Assembly (NCBI GenBank): GCA_012064415.1
Contig: SSNU01000247.1
Span: 806,629 to 870,628, forward strand
Length of the DNA stretch: 64,000 nt
Reading direction: 5' to 3'
DNA from: Gyrodactylus bullatarudis
Lineage: Eukaryota; Platyhelminthes; Monogenea; Gyrodactylidea; Gyrodactylidae
The notes below the pieces were generated by a model, which saw nothing but the letters and a program-made list of their open reading frames with translations, was not told the origin of the DNA and did no database searches. Positions 23,303 through 35,566 of the stretch are shown here, piece by piece (the first letter of the stretch is position 1; the number at the start of each line of letters is the position of its first letter). Both the position numbers and the translations under genes were made by a program.

Positions 23303-24094
23303 CAGTGGAAGTCCACATAAAGCACAACATAATTCTCTACTCCGAGCTATGTTTAAGCTAATGATTAAGCTCGCAATTAGGCATAATGAGTAGATCATAT
23401 AATTGTATGTAAATGCTATACCAGAAAATGTAATCAGATAATAATGATCTGAGGAGTTATCAGTCTAAGAACATTGTTTTAAATTCCTTTTTTTTAATAT
23501 ATTTTTACTATCCAGTCATGACTAATACATAAAGTAGTATAGATGGTGTTCACTCAATGAATAGAGATTGGTTTATATTCCTTGAATTATTAATGAAAAT
23601 TTAAAAATTCTCATTCAAGAGAAGAATTGAAGAAGAGAGATGCTCTGAAATGTTATAGACAAAGAAGATATTGACACCTATATAAATTCATTGGGCATTG
23701 TGAAAGGAACTAAAGAGAGTGAGAGACACAGAGAGAGTCTTCTTGTTGCTACTTGGTAATTTCATCCACATATACAAATGGAAACAGGGAAAAGTCATAC
23801 TGTCACCATGCTCCTTTTCTTCCAGTGTCCCAGAAATTACATGTTTAAATCATTTGAGAAGACGAGAGGGGAAAGGAGGGGGAATTTGGTGAGAAAAACA
23901 TTGTAGTCATGGTGAGTGAGTTGAAGAGCACTATAGTAGGCAATAATTATGCTGATGATGAAATTCATGATTGCATGGTAAAAAGGAAACAGGAAGCAGT
24001 CGAAATGACGAGAAGTGAAGGGGTCTCTCTCACATGGGTTGTCGAGTGGGGGATAATCTCGACAGTCTTCTGTAAAAGTCATCAAGTCAATTTA

Positions 24095-24149
24095 TGGTCT
24101 CAATGCCCTGGTCACTGAGTGAACTAGTGACCCTGGCAGATTGAGACCA
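24095..24149. ncRNA. Near-perfect 55-nt hairpin, pre-miRNA-like
   Basis: Arms TGGTCTCAAT..GCCCTGG and CCCTGGCAG..TTGAGACCA pair over about 22-24 bases with one 2-nt bulge around a 9-nt loop (GAGTGAACT). The hairpin is isolated in gene-poor DNA. Its size and symmetry fit either a small pre-miRNA or a relic of an inverted-repeat transposon. I do not recognise either arm as a known microRNA, and transcription is not shown. Confidence 0.35.
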
Positions 24150-24609
24150 GAGAGATCATATCACAACCTAAAGAGGTCACAAATCATGTACCATATGAAT
24201 GAAAACATATCTAGAATGATGATGATAACATAAAAGGCCTTGTTGTTGTGTCTGTATTCATTTTTAATGACCAATACAGATTCTTGTTCTGTCTTTTTTG
24301 GTCGATAGATATGAAGGTCACCAATGTCACACATTTGAACTAGACAGATAAAAAAGATCCCTGATTGAAAGGGAAAATACCCTTGAAGCATACTGTGGAT
24401 TATAATCTAATTATTATTATCAGAATAATATGAATACATTGTATATTTTACAATAAAAGAGTCTGTGGAGTAAACTACAGCTCAATTTTTAAAATTACCA
24501 ACATTACGATTCTCGAATAGATTTTAGCAATAAGCAAATACGGAGGATTCTAAATATGTTAAAATCTAATCTCAGAACTATCTGAGAACAAAGGTAGAAA
24601 TCCTCGTGA

Positions 24610-24688
24610 AGGGGTTAATATTTGAACTCGGAGTAGAATAATTTTCATTTAAATCAAGTTTGGTATCGTACCCACTAAGCTATCCCAT
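24610..24688 (-). repeat. tRNA-like / SINE-like element 2
   Basis: Minus strand reads GGGATAGCTTAGTGGGTA, an excellent A box, with a B box GAGTTCAAAT about 53 nt later and a 3' end TTAACCCC that pairs with the 5' end at about six of seven positions. The middle does not form a clear anticodon arm. It is probably a tRNA-derived repeat. Confidence 0.45.
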
Positions 24689-25908
24689 TTTCAAACCAGG
24701 CTTTCAATTCTGAAAATAGTTGTGTATTCGGCTAAAAATCTTTAGCGGTTCTCTACTCTAGAGTTAATTATATAGGGGATGAGGGCAAAGGGATCATTAG
24801 GGTTAGTTTTGTGTAGACCCTCATCCCTGTAATTATGACAAAAATGTGTAATTTATGATTCCTACTAACTCAAGATCCAGAACTCATAATTATCAGTCAT
24901 TAGTATGGTGTGTTAAAGGAGAAATTATAATGATGATGACGCGGTATTTTTTCGCAACCAGATTTCTTACTTTGTAATAATATCAGTGAAGAAGAGACAG
25001 AGTTGAGTTTTGTACCAAGGAATTTTACTCAAAGAGATATAAAATCAAATGGAAAAACAACGATGGAGACTAGCCAGCAGACTAACCAAAATGAGTAATG
25101 CATAACAATAAAAGTTTATTTTATATTCTTCAAACGTAGCCGCTTGTGTGGTAGGAGGAAACAGTTTGTCGTCTGCATTTATTTATTTCTCATGATTTAA
25201 ACGGAGGTATTTTCCGAGACAAAGTCTTGAAGAAAACTCGTCTGTGAGTTTGTTTTACTATGAGAGGTCCTGGGAAAAAGTCGAAATTGGTAAAACAAAT
25301 AAAAGATGAGACAAAGAAATATATATTATTCTTTTCCGTAATTCATCATCAGGTGTAAAACAACGTGAATTTATTATTTCCCTATAAGGGCATACAGACA
25401 CAGTCTGAGACTGTGTGATGTTAACCTTATTATCGAATATATGATGAAATCCAACAGATGTTTTTTTAATTCTGCAGAGTCATTCTGAGACAAGAAATAT
25501 CAAATTAATCAAATCTATGTATGCATTTGGAAAGAGAATAGGCCCCTTTTTTCTTTTGGAAAATTAGGATTCCCCTACATTAAACCTATCACTGGTGGTG
25601 GAATAAAGGGTCCTTATTGTGAACTTTTCCTAGGAGGGGTTGACATCTGTCAGCGGAAAAAGAGAAATGAAATTTAAGTCAGGCCCAGTCCTTTGTGAGA
25701 CAATTCAATCAATTAAGTATTCATCTGTTCTTGATTCTTTTGCCGTCCCACTTAAGGGCAAGCCCTAATGATTTTTTAGAAATTTTTTTTATGAAGTTTA
25801 TATATGTTATTGTAATGAAATTGCTACCGGATTGCACTAAAATTAAATGAATAATCAAGCAAATGTAGATTGTACTTAAAAATATTAGTAGTATTCGAAA
25901 GTTGTAAG

Positions 25909-26882
25909 TGTTACAGTATAACCTTTGAATCAGTATGTTTATAAATAAACTAGTATAAGTTTTGAGCCAGTACGAAATTAGTTTATCCTTTGAATTCTTT
26001 CTCAAAAGTTTTAATGAATTTACTCTCAAGATACAATTCATATCTAGAGTTATTTTGTATTTTATTATTGACTAGAATTGATTTTCAGAGAGGAATTATA
26101 AATTTATTGCAAATTTTTGGATTAAACTTTTGTACAAACCTGATTTTATGTTTGATTTCAATCCTATTTCACTGGGATTTTATAATCAAGCCTTAGAGTA
26201 TTCTTTCTCTAAAAATACATGAAATACTTCATGGCCCAACCCTTCAAAAATGGCCAATTAAAACTTTCAAACACTTTCTTTATAGTTTTGATTTCATTTG
26301 TTACCTGAATTCGATCGAGCCCGAGGGGATCCTGGATATATCATCCATGATCATTGGTGTTGTCACGGAAGATAATTGTACCTACAAAATCGGGACAAGA
26401 AGGGGCATTCTTGATCGTAGATTCATTTCAGGACAATTTGAAGTATTGAATGAAAATTTCATTAATCCAGAAGAAGTATCGAGAAAAGATATTTCTGTTC
26501 GAGGCGCAGCAATCGATTCTTCCCTTGGTTCTGTTCAAGGGTATGCAAAAATGCAACTGTACAAAATCGTGTCAGACCAACCAATGTTAGTGTAAAAAAA
26601 GGTGTACTGTATAACTCGAAATGTCATCATTCTATGCCATGTTCGAAAAAATTGAAAATATTTTTAAATTTTGATACAAATGGATTTAATTTTTTAAAAT
26701 CAGAAACATAAGTATAATTTAAAATGTATTAGAGAGAATAGAATATAAGACAGATTGTATCTTGAGAGTAAATTCATTAAAACTTTTGAGAAAGAATTCA
26801 AAGGATATACTGATTTCGTACTGGCTCAAAACTTATACTAGTTAATTTATAAACATACTGATTCAAAGGTTATACTGTAACA
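25909..26882 (+). mobile_element. Ginger-like DNA transposon remnant with long TIRs and TAAG target duplication
   Basis: A 974-bp unit bounded by near-identical inverted repeats of about 127 bp (25909-26035 and 26754-26882). The outer ends read TGTTACAGTATAACC. The unit is flanked on both sides by TAAG, a 4-bp target-site duplication. TGTNR ends and 4-bp duplications are the published hallmarks of Ginger elements. Inside lies an ORF remnant (26248-26595). The repeats differ at only a few positions, so the insertion is fairly young, but the element is too short to be autonomous. Confidence 0.7.
26248..26595 (+). pseudogene. Transposon integrase C-terminal remnant
   Basis: Open frame without its N-terminus that encodes about 115 residues, including TYKIGTRRGILDRRFISGQF and FINPEEVSRKDISVRGAA. 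This pattern resembles the C-terminal region of transposon-derived integrases such as those behind vertebrate KRBA2/SCAND3. No DDE catalytic core is left. It sits wholly inside the inverted-repeat element, in line with a deletion derivative. Confidence 0.45.
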
Positions 26883-28792
26883 TAAGCAATACTAATAGTG
26901 AACAAAGATAATGAGATTTTTCTCAAGCCAAAAATTAACAATTACTCAGATGATAATTATTCAGCGATAAAGATGCTCATTGTTGATGAATACTCAACGA
27001 ATAGTGCTCAAATGAATAATAATACATATATGAATTGTATTAAAAGGTATGATTAGAGTTGATGCTGCTCTGCCAAAACAACATCGAGAGTTTGAGAACT
27101 AATTAAAATCTCTGATAATAAAAGTCGAAGAAGCCGCATTACCAATATTAATACACTTTTAATTCTAAGATACATAAACATTTGTTTCTAAATAAAATAA
27201 AGGTTACAGTCTGAGAAATATCTCTTATGAAGACAAATTTCTAGCTTCAAATTTTAGATTACACGGGCAAGCAAAAGTTTAAAATTGGAGGGTTCATAGA
27301 CCTTAGCAAAAGAGTGAGAATTATAAAAAAACGATTTTTAACGTCGAGTTTTTGAGTAAATTTTCAGATTAAGTAGGAAATTTTTTCTCAACAAATACAA
27401 TCATTGTGAAAGATATGTCAGATCAATGAGCAGAAAATTTTCTACAACCCTTATTGCCTGACCATTTTGAACTATTGGCTATATATCATTAAAAAGTGAG
27501 AAAATTTTTTGAAATTTTTAAAAGGTTAAAGAAATCAGAATGAATGTAAGCTGAAAAAGCACCAAAACTCTCTAATAAATAGCAACAGTGGAAAGAAAAG
27601 TGAAAAAGCTTACACTGGCCAAGGTAGTTGAAGGTTATAGGAATAATTCTTTTGAATAAGTTTGATCTGTACTGTTATCCCTCTGGTTTTTGTATAAGAT
27701 TGAAAAATTCGAAATTGAAGCCTCATGCCCTTCCTGTCTAAGATGCCTAGTTATGGCTGTATCTTTCTCCGCCCTGTTACATATTACATTTATTCTGATT
27801 TCTAAATTTGTAAATTATTGTTTTCATTCATCTTTTAACTTTTATCATTATCAAAGAGACACTACTAATAAACCCTTGAGAAATGTACATTTAGTGTTAA
27901 TACATCCTTTTTCTACTTTTCAAGTTATGATTTTATATTTGAAAATTTACTTAAATATTTCAATCGTAATAATTATTTAAGAAAAAATGTTTACTCATTG
28001 ATTAATTGATGAATTTTAATCATCTCAAATAATTACACATATTAGATCTAGAATTGACAACTCTAAATCACTTCTTTAACCCAACCTTCACTAACCTTAT
28101 CTTATTGATCAGTTATCCATAGGAAAATTTGACTATCATGAGCCTAGAATGCCACCTGTCCAATGAAGAGGTTAGACTCTTATTCGTTACTTGCTCATAC
28201 ATATATATTTTGTAATAATTTTTATTCTGATATAATAAATTTTCAATTTCAAAGAAAAAAACGACTAGTTTCTTCGATATAGATCCATCAAAATCTGTCT
28301 TAGGGGTCAATCTATACTAGGCTTATAAGTTCCAAACTACATTTTAACGAGTTTATTAATGAATTTTATACAGACACTATACTTTTAACAATACTTATTT
28401 GTGGAACAATAAAGTCATTAAGTTGGCCCTGGTAAAGATATAAAGATTATCTTACCTTGAGGATGAATCAGTCAAGAAAGTAGAGAAAAACTTTTTAATT
28501 AAAAATCAACGTAGGTAATGTATGAACACTAGGGATATACACCAAATCAAAACAAGGATTAAGAGCAGGTGATTATTTTTCAATAGAATAAAACAGAGTT
28601 TCTAGGCCAGTAACGTTTTCTTATTGGTAAAATCTTCTGAGGGTAATCGTATGAGGACAAATAACCAAATGATTTTTTAAGTAAATTAATTAAATTCATA
28701 CTGAAAGGTGACAATGGAAAAATGTATTTCCCATTTAATGAAAAAAAATTCATCAGGCTTGGCGATATTTTTTTGGAAATTGAAACAATTTA

Positions 28793-29242
28793 CAGTGAAT
28801 CTGGAAACTAATGATAGTCTTGAGACTCCCTAGTTTGCTAGGGAAACTGGAAACTCGGTTTCTAGAATCCCTAGCAAGTAATGAAATCTAGAAACTCTTA
28901 AGAGTCCCTAGGGTATTTAGAAACTTTTAAGAATAAAATATCGAACTATTGATAGCTGAAAATTTTGATTATGTTCCTTTAGTATAACTCCATTACTGTT
29001 CTTTTGATAAATTCTTGATTTTTCAACATCAGGAATTGAAATCATAACATAAGTACCCACTGAATACACTGTATTTTATTTTTGTTCTTTCATTCGTTTT
29101 CTGTTTTTTTTTTCATGACCCCTGTTGAAATAATTCACATTTTTTCGACTCTCCAAATTTCTAGATTTCCTGGAAACTTGGTTTCTAGATTCCCTAGAAA
29201 TCTAGGGATTCTTAAGACTTCCTTGAGTTTTTAGATTCACTG
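28793..29242. mobile_element. Tc1/mariner-like MITE
   Basis: A 450-bp element with inverted ends CAGTGAATCT... and ...AGATTCACTG, each followed outward by TA, the target duplication of Tc1/mariner elements. The similarity of the two ends continues inward for about 65 bp, with mismatches, through CCCTAG and CTAGGGAA blocks. The ends also contain repeats of a GGAAACT(C/T)GGTTTCTAG unit. No ORF is inside, so it is non-autonomous. Confidence 0.65.
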
Positions 29243-29299
29243 TAACATATATATTCATAGAAATAATTATTTGAACAAATAAGGGAAAGAGTGTGTCCG

Positions 29300-29385
29300 A
29301 TGTGGGAGGCTTTGAACCAAAGACGAGAGAGAGTAAGAGGGTTCTAATGAGAGGTGAGATATTCTTAACCAAGATTTGTATGGAT
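29300..29385 (-). repeat. tRNA-like / SINE-like element 3
   Basis: Diverged relative of the element at 17423-17501. Both share the TCACCTCTCATT block and a B box (GGTTCAAAGCC here). The A box is eroded and the acceptor stem is lost. It lies close behind the mariner-like MITE. Confidence 0.45.
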
Positions 29386-30583
29386 TCAAATTATTGACAC
29401 ATGCAAAATGCATAATGTAGTTTACTTAATCATCTCCTAGAGTAGAATTATAGAAGAATGCATCGACAAGCTAAATAAAAAGAATTAGTCTGGATTAAGG
29501 AATGCACTCAAGTCCACATTTAATGTAAAGTACAAATCTGATATACTTTCCAAAGAGAGAGAGAGAGTTTCAAGATAATCTGTATGCCATCCAGAACAAA
29601 GTAAGAAACAGTACATACATGATAGTTAGGAAAATAATGATAGACATTAAGAGGGACTTTTCCTTCTGAGGCTTCCAATAGATTCTTTATGCCTCCGTAA
29701 TCGCTCCGTTTTCGTAGAACTAATTTAAATTTAACTAACTAAACCGATATAAACTATCTCGTTTTCCTTAAAATCGTTTATTTTCCCAGAATATATATTT
29801 AATATAAAATTTGATGCGAAAATCTGATTGAAAAATGACATTCCAATGATTCAAAATTTATCATCTACTGTAGTAAAATTCATTGAAGGATGATGGCGCA
29901 AATTTGAAAAATTGCCATGTTCTTGATTGGTTTTTTTTCTATCAAACGAAAGCTTATCCTAATAGACATGTATTTCTGAGTAGACCATATTAAATGTATG
30001 ACTTACGTGATATTAAACTGTACCCCAAAAGGTTTTGTACTAAAGAATTGATACTTTTTCTTATCTTGAAAAATTTTTGAAAAAAGTTTTTATCTTCTTT
30101 AACATGAATAGATGTTCAAATAAAACTAAAATACAAAAACTTCTTCTATTTATCAAATGAATCGGAATTGAATTTACTGTAGTTTTTGCATCAAGCATTC
30201 TCCCAGGTAGTTGTAATTAGAAATTAAATAGTAATTCAGACATTGACTTATACGAGAGTGGGATAGTCTGCCCCACTACAATTGGATAAAATCAACCATG
30301 CTTTATAATAAAGTACTCACATGAGGATGATAGCCAGTCAGTTGATGTCCGTCTCATGATGTCTGCAGTGTAAAAAATTAACATGAATTAAAATGATGGA
30401 AAGAAAATAAAATAAGTAACACGATTTCAAGAACACAGGGGAAAAAATAAAAGTACATTTTTCAAGTTCCTTCTCTAAAGAATGACTAATATCGAGGTCA
30501 CGTGAACACGAGAAATAAGAGATCATTATTCATCCCATCATGAACAATAGAAATAATAGTAGTATTGTACAACTAAGGAAGGG

Positions 30584-30599
30584 GTGTGTGTGTGTGTGT
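30584..30599. repeat. (TG)n microsatellite
   Basis: Eight TG units in intergenic DNA. Confidence 0.8.
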
Positions 30600-33500
30600 T
30601 TGTATGGAAAACTTCATTGATTTTGATTCTTGTTGGATTCAAAAAAAGGGAGGAAGGGAAGTTTTCCCCTCTATACACCAAAGATGATAATAATAATTGT
30701 ATGTGTATTGGATATTTTTGAAGGAGATAAAAATATGTATCTGGTTCTTTCTTTAGTTACTTTTTGTGATTGTATTGATTTTAATTTAGACACATGAATA
30801 GATCATTTCAATGAGGGGTACACACTTAACACACGCATATAAGGATACATACCAACATTATGATAGACTCTTAAATACACATAGACTTTTTTCTCTAGCT
30901 TTGTGTGTGTAAAGAAAGAGAGAGAGATTACAGAAATGTACTTTAAGGGCTGAACTCTTTTCTATCACTCTAAATTCTTTCTCTATAGTCCTACTACCTC
31001 CAAGTAGTGGGAGTATAATGCTATCCAATATGGATATAGGATAATGATAGTCTCTCTCAAACACTCCAACTACACCATAGTAGTAATAGTATTAGTAATC
31101 AAAGTAGAAAAGTATAAAAAATTTTGCCTCGCTCTCCGAACCAATTCTCAAAAATTATTCCCTCCGTTTTCCAGCCTACCCATACCACTTTCTCCTTAAC
31201 CAGTTCAGATTTTTAGACTCTAAATTTACTCTCTCGGATTGTGATAACCTTTATGATCTAAAATCAATAATCTCATATTTAAGAGCTAAACTTGATTACT
31301 CTTTGTCTCTTCTTTACTCTAATTTACATTTGATTGAATAAGTCCCCATAAGTAACAGATGCACTAAACATGAAATGTACATTTCTTAAAGGAAAAATTC
31401 GAAATTGAAGTAACGTGGTTTTACCTGGTTAAGAGGCTTAGTGATCATTAGATAAATATTTAACATAATAATCTATATGAGAATGACTACTGAATACTTA
31501 TTGATTTGTAAAATAGAGATGAGGTGATATTTGGTCTCATTCAAATCGGATCACAAATCAGAGACAATATGAAACAATATAAGACAGAAGCATAAAATAT
31601 TGCATTGGATAATTCTCAGACACTATGCACTTTAGAGAGAGAATAAAAAAAGATTATATAATTGAAATATGCATGTATAGACATTATATACATGTGTAAT
31701 TGAGTAAGGTAATGAATGTACCTTGTCCACCAAAATGGTAAAGAGACAGAGAGAAAGAGAGTTTCTTGTTTGTGCAAAAGCAAAAAAAATGAAACCAAGA
31801 GAAATGAAAGAATGCAATTTGTAGAAGCCAACGAATGAGAATAGAATCAGACACAAGCTAACACATACACACAACTCTAAATAGACTGACTGAATGAGTG
31901 TGTATCATATAATTGATTCTGATCGTATTCTTATCCAAGGACATACGCATAGATAGACGTAAAGATTGTGTATAGCCAATCAGAGGGAAGATTGTCTAAT
32001 AGACGAAGACAAGATCTCTTTCGTCATTATGTCCCACGTGTCTTATTCAAATGGTGTGTGATTAATTAGACATGCAATCATATTATCAGAATTTCTTCTC
32101 GAGAGAGAGTAGTTAATAATGTAATTGGATATACAGACATAATTTCAATGAAATTACTGAACGAATGAGAAATTAATCTATAAAATATACTATATATATT
32201 GAAAGGGAGTGTGTGTCTGGAAAAAAATATTATTTGCACTTCTCTATAGACAGATCAGACAATGGCGATTAATCCATTGGTGGATTTGAGGAGGAAGAAG
32301 AAGAAGTGGAAGAAATTATACCAACCTTCCCAGCCAAGAAACATGGTGCAAAGCAGTCTAGTGTGAAATCACTTGCCCTGCATTCTGATTTCGATAGGGC
32401 ACATTGCACGAATGAATAAAAGGCAGAGGGTTGTTTTGAGAAACAAGAAATTTGATTTCTGAAAAAAATTTCCTGTCATTCAGCCGAAAGACTTGATCCA
32501 AGACCCAATAATCTAGTGAAATTGATGGAACTATATTTTGAGTTCAAAGTTCTAAAATATGGGAATTCAGCGCCAAATCGAAATTTGAAAAATGAACATA
32601 TTTTTCATAAAAATAATATTTTTTCTTCTAACAGTAAGCATCATGATTAGGATTCTAAAAAATCTTGGTTTTCATAATTTATTAAAAGTAGTTTCGTACT
32701 TTGGAAAAAAGGATTTGTTTGAGAAATGCAATAAGAAATCCTTGGAACCTATTCTGTTGACATGTGTAGAATTTATTTTTCATTTCCAATAGAACAGTAA
32801 CAGTAATCAATTTTATAAAAGAGGAACTATTTTTCTTTCATGGCCATTTTTCGGCTAATACTTCCTAAACTATAAAGGTTGGGGTTTTAAAAATAAAATG
32901 CATAGTATCGTTATCCGGGAGGTTTTTTAACCATTCAAACTTTTCAATATCATCATAAATTCAAAATAACATTACAAAATCTGTAGAGAAATATTTTGTC
33001 AAGTTTCCAATAATGGGGTCATTGTTGAGAAAAAATAATAATTCCACTGTGCAAATATAAAAGGAAATTATTATTATCATAGACAGTATTGATGATAGAA
33101 AACTAAAACCAATAGGTCTGATTCGGAAGGTTTTCTCAGCACCAAATGTCTGCAAATTTCCTCAATGAGGAAACACGAACCACATGTACCTAGAGGAAAT
33201 AGTTTTGTTTTTTTGTCTGGAGGGATTATAACAAGTTATACTACTGAAAAAACAGGTGTGTAAGAGGTTGTTTATAGAAAAACTTATTTTGATCCATGAT
33301 GAAATCGGAAATCTTCTAGTCAGAAAACTGTATTAGTAAAAGATAGTCAAGTACCTTCTTAAATATTTCGCGGATCCACCTAAGATCAGAAAATATTTAT
33401 TGTACGATATCTCAAAATTTGTTGGTCTAGATTTACAAAAACACTCCATTATATCCGAATTCCTGATGAAATGGTTGAGATTTCTTTATAAAAAAGTTAT

Positions 33501-34470
33501 ATTTACATGTATGATTTTGTATACTACTCACAAAGAGACTTTAACACTTTAACCGTTTGTTCCGCTAAATAATAAATCAAGAATTAGGATGACATGAAAA
33601 TTTCTCAAGGAGGCTATAAAAAAGTAATGCTTGCAAAAGTATCAAGAGAATACTGATGCCAGGCATTCTGTTTCTTTCTGAATGTTAAAATTGATATCAA
33701 ACACTCTCATCTGAAATTAAAAATGTTAAACTTATTCCCTAGTGAATTCATCAATCAAAAAGAAGAAGGGGATATCTTGTTTATGGCAGAGAGCGAGGCC
33801 ATATATACATTGTACCCTTCCTTCCCCATGACTATATATGATATCATATATGGGCAATCGTACGAGTCTTGTTTAATTAAAATCATTCTTCTCCCTATAC
33901 TTTGGTCCCTAGAGAGAATTGTTATTCTTGTTAGCAAAATAATCTTGAGCCTTTGTTTACCAAATCTCAAAGACTTTACAAGTAAAATACAGGTTTCTTT
34001 TAAAAGGTTAGCTTTAACTACTTGTGAGCGACAACAAAAGATGGCAGTGGAGAGATGAAGGATTTTTTTTGAGGGGGGAAGAATAACATTTTATTGTAGA
34101 ACTGAACAAAGGGATTTATTAAAGAAACAAAACAGAAGAACAAAATAAAGTGGTTATTATTCTGGTTCTTAGACATGTAAAGCCTTTTACAGACAAACAA
34201 GAATAGCAATAAAATTAAGTTGTACGCAACGATGAATTCTTTTGTCTCCTTGGAAAAACGTTGAACAGACAGGAAAAGTACTGCGCCTATTCACTAAGAT
34301 AAAAACTCATTGATAAAAGCGATATCTATATTCGATAGAAAGCATTTACTCAATAATTTTAACAGAAAACAACAAAAATAGCCAAAGTGTTGGGTAGGAA
34401 TTGGATTTCTTCTTACGAATAATCTCTCTTGGAGACTGTATTACTATTCAGTATCTAACTCGCTATCTAA

Positions 34471-34490
34471 CTCTCTCTCTCTCTCTCTCT
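34471..34490. repeat. (CT)n microsatellite
   Basis: Ten CT units in intergenic DNA. Confidence 0.85.
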
Positions 34491-34890
34491 GTTTGTTATA
34501 TAGAGAAAAGATGATTCAAAATAAAAGTTTCTGAGCGAGAGAGAGAAAGATGCTAAATTTCCAAATGTGCAACCCATGTAAAAAGTTTGTATTCAACAAA
34601 TGAAGCTTAATTTATTAGCGAAAACAGAGATATCCTCAATATGACCTCAGGGGTTGAGGTGAACACGTTTTTCTTCTAAACATTGTGTTCATCTCTCTCT
34701 CTCTCAATTTCTCTGAAACTTCACTTGAGAGAGAACCACACACATGAAAAGATAAAGAATATGCAATGCACATAATGTATACGAAAAATACCGATCTATG
34801 CATGTGTGTGTGTGTTAACAAACATTGTAAAGGCTTTTATATCATGATGATGGTTGTTCTTATGGAACCATCATAATAATATAATGACTA

Positions 34891-34910
34891 CATCATCATC
34901 ATCATCATCA
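34891..34910. repeat. (CAT)n microsatellite
   Basis: Six to seven CAT units in intergenic DNA. Confidence 0.85.
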
Positions 34911-35566
34911 AAAAGAAACTGAATTTATTTCACTATGCAGTTGGATGATAATACATCTGTAGAATTTGTATTACTAACTGACAGAGAGTGACTTAGTCAT
35001 GAATGCAATGCCAAAAGGATAGCGATAGAGTAAGACATTTTCATTTTTGGCATCATGAAATATTATTACTATCATCTATTGTATTGTAAGAATTTCAGAC
35101 CCCTGATATATAATCGGACCGATTTGTGTGTAAGAAATGTACTTTTTCCAGCATGTTAAAGGAAGTAGTTAGATAGTATGACTTGAAAGGGATACGACAG
35201 GGAATGTATTAAACCTAAGCTGGGGACATTTTTTTGTTTTTTTGAACAACATATTGAATTTATTCCATGAGTCATCGATTTGTACTTTACTTAGTGGGAG
35301 TGGATAAGAACCGACAGCATGAGGATGTCACTCTCCTTTTTGTTGTATACATCGAGTGATAAGAAAATCGGTTCGTTAAGATGTGGAGAGGACGAGAGTT
35401 AAAAAGTAGAGTGGTCTCTCCCAGCCGACATTCGAATAAAATCAGGTTTTGGACAGGTGAAATTGAATGTGATTCCCTAGTCTAATTCTAATTGAACAAG
35501 AGAGTAGAAATTTCATTGGATAATAAATCTCTCAACTTTATTTAAAATCATTTCATATATGGATTT

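Larger units (their letters stand above)
21462..35566. other. 14-kb gene-poor tract upstream of PIM
   Basis: No coding gene I can support on either strand. It holds transposon remnants (25909-26882, 28793-29242), tRNA-like repeats (24610-24688, 29300-29385), a strong 55-nt hairpin (24095-24149) and many microsatellites. Because PIM is transcribed away from it and SEC13 ends at its right border, it may hold PIM promoter, 5' UTR exons or non-coding RNA, but nothing in the sequence proves this. Confidence 0.55.

Noticed and set aside
27690..27980. Plus-strand 96-residue ORF, hydrophobic
   Set aside because: Low-complexity AT-rich translation with no start context or homology.
33723..34058. Plus-strand 111-residue ORF
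   Set aside because: No domain-like pattern, AT-driven composition, no splice context and no family recognised.
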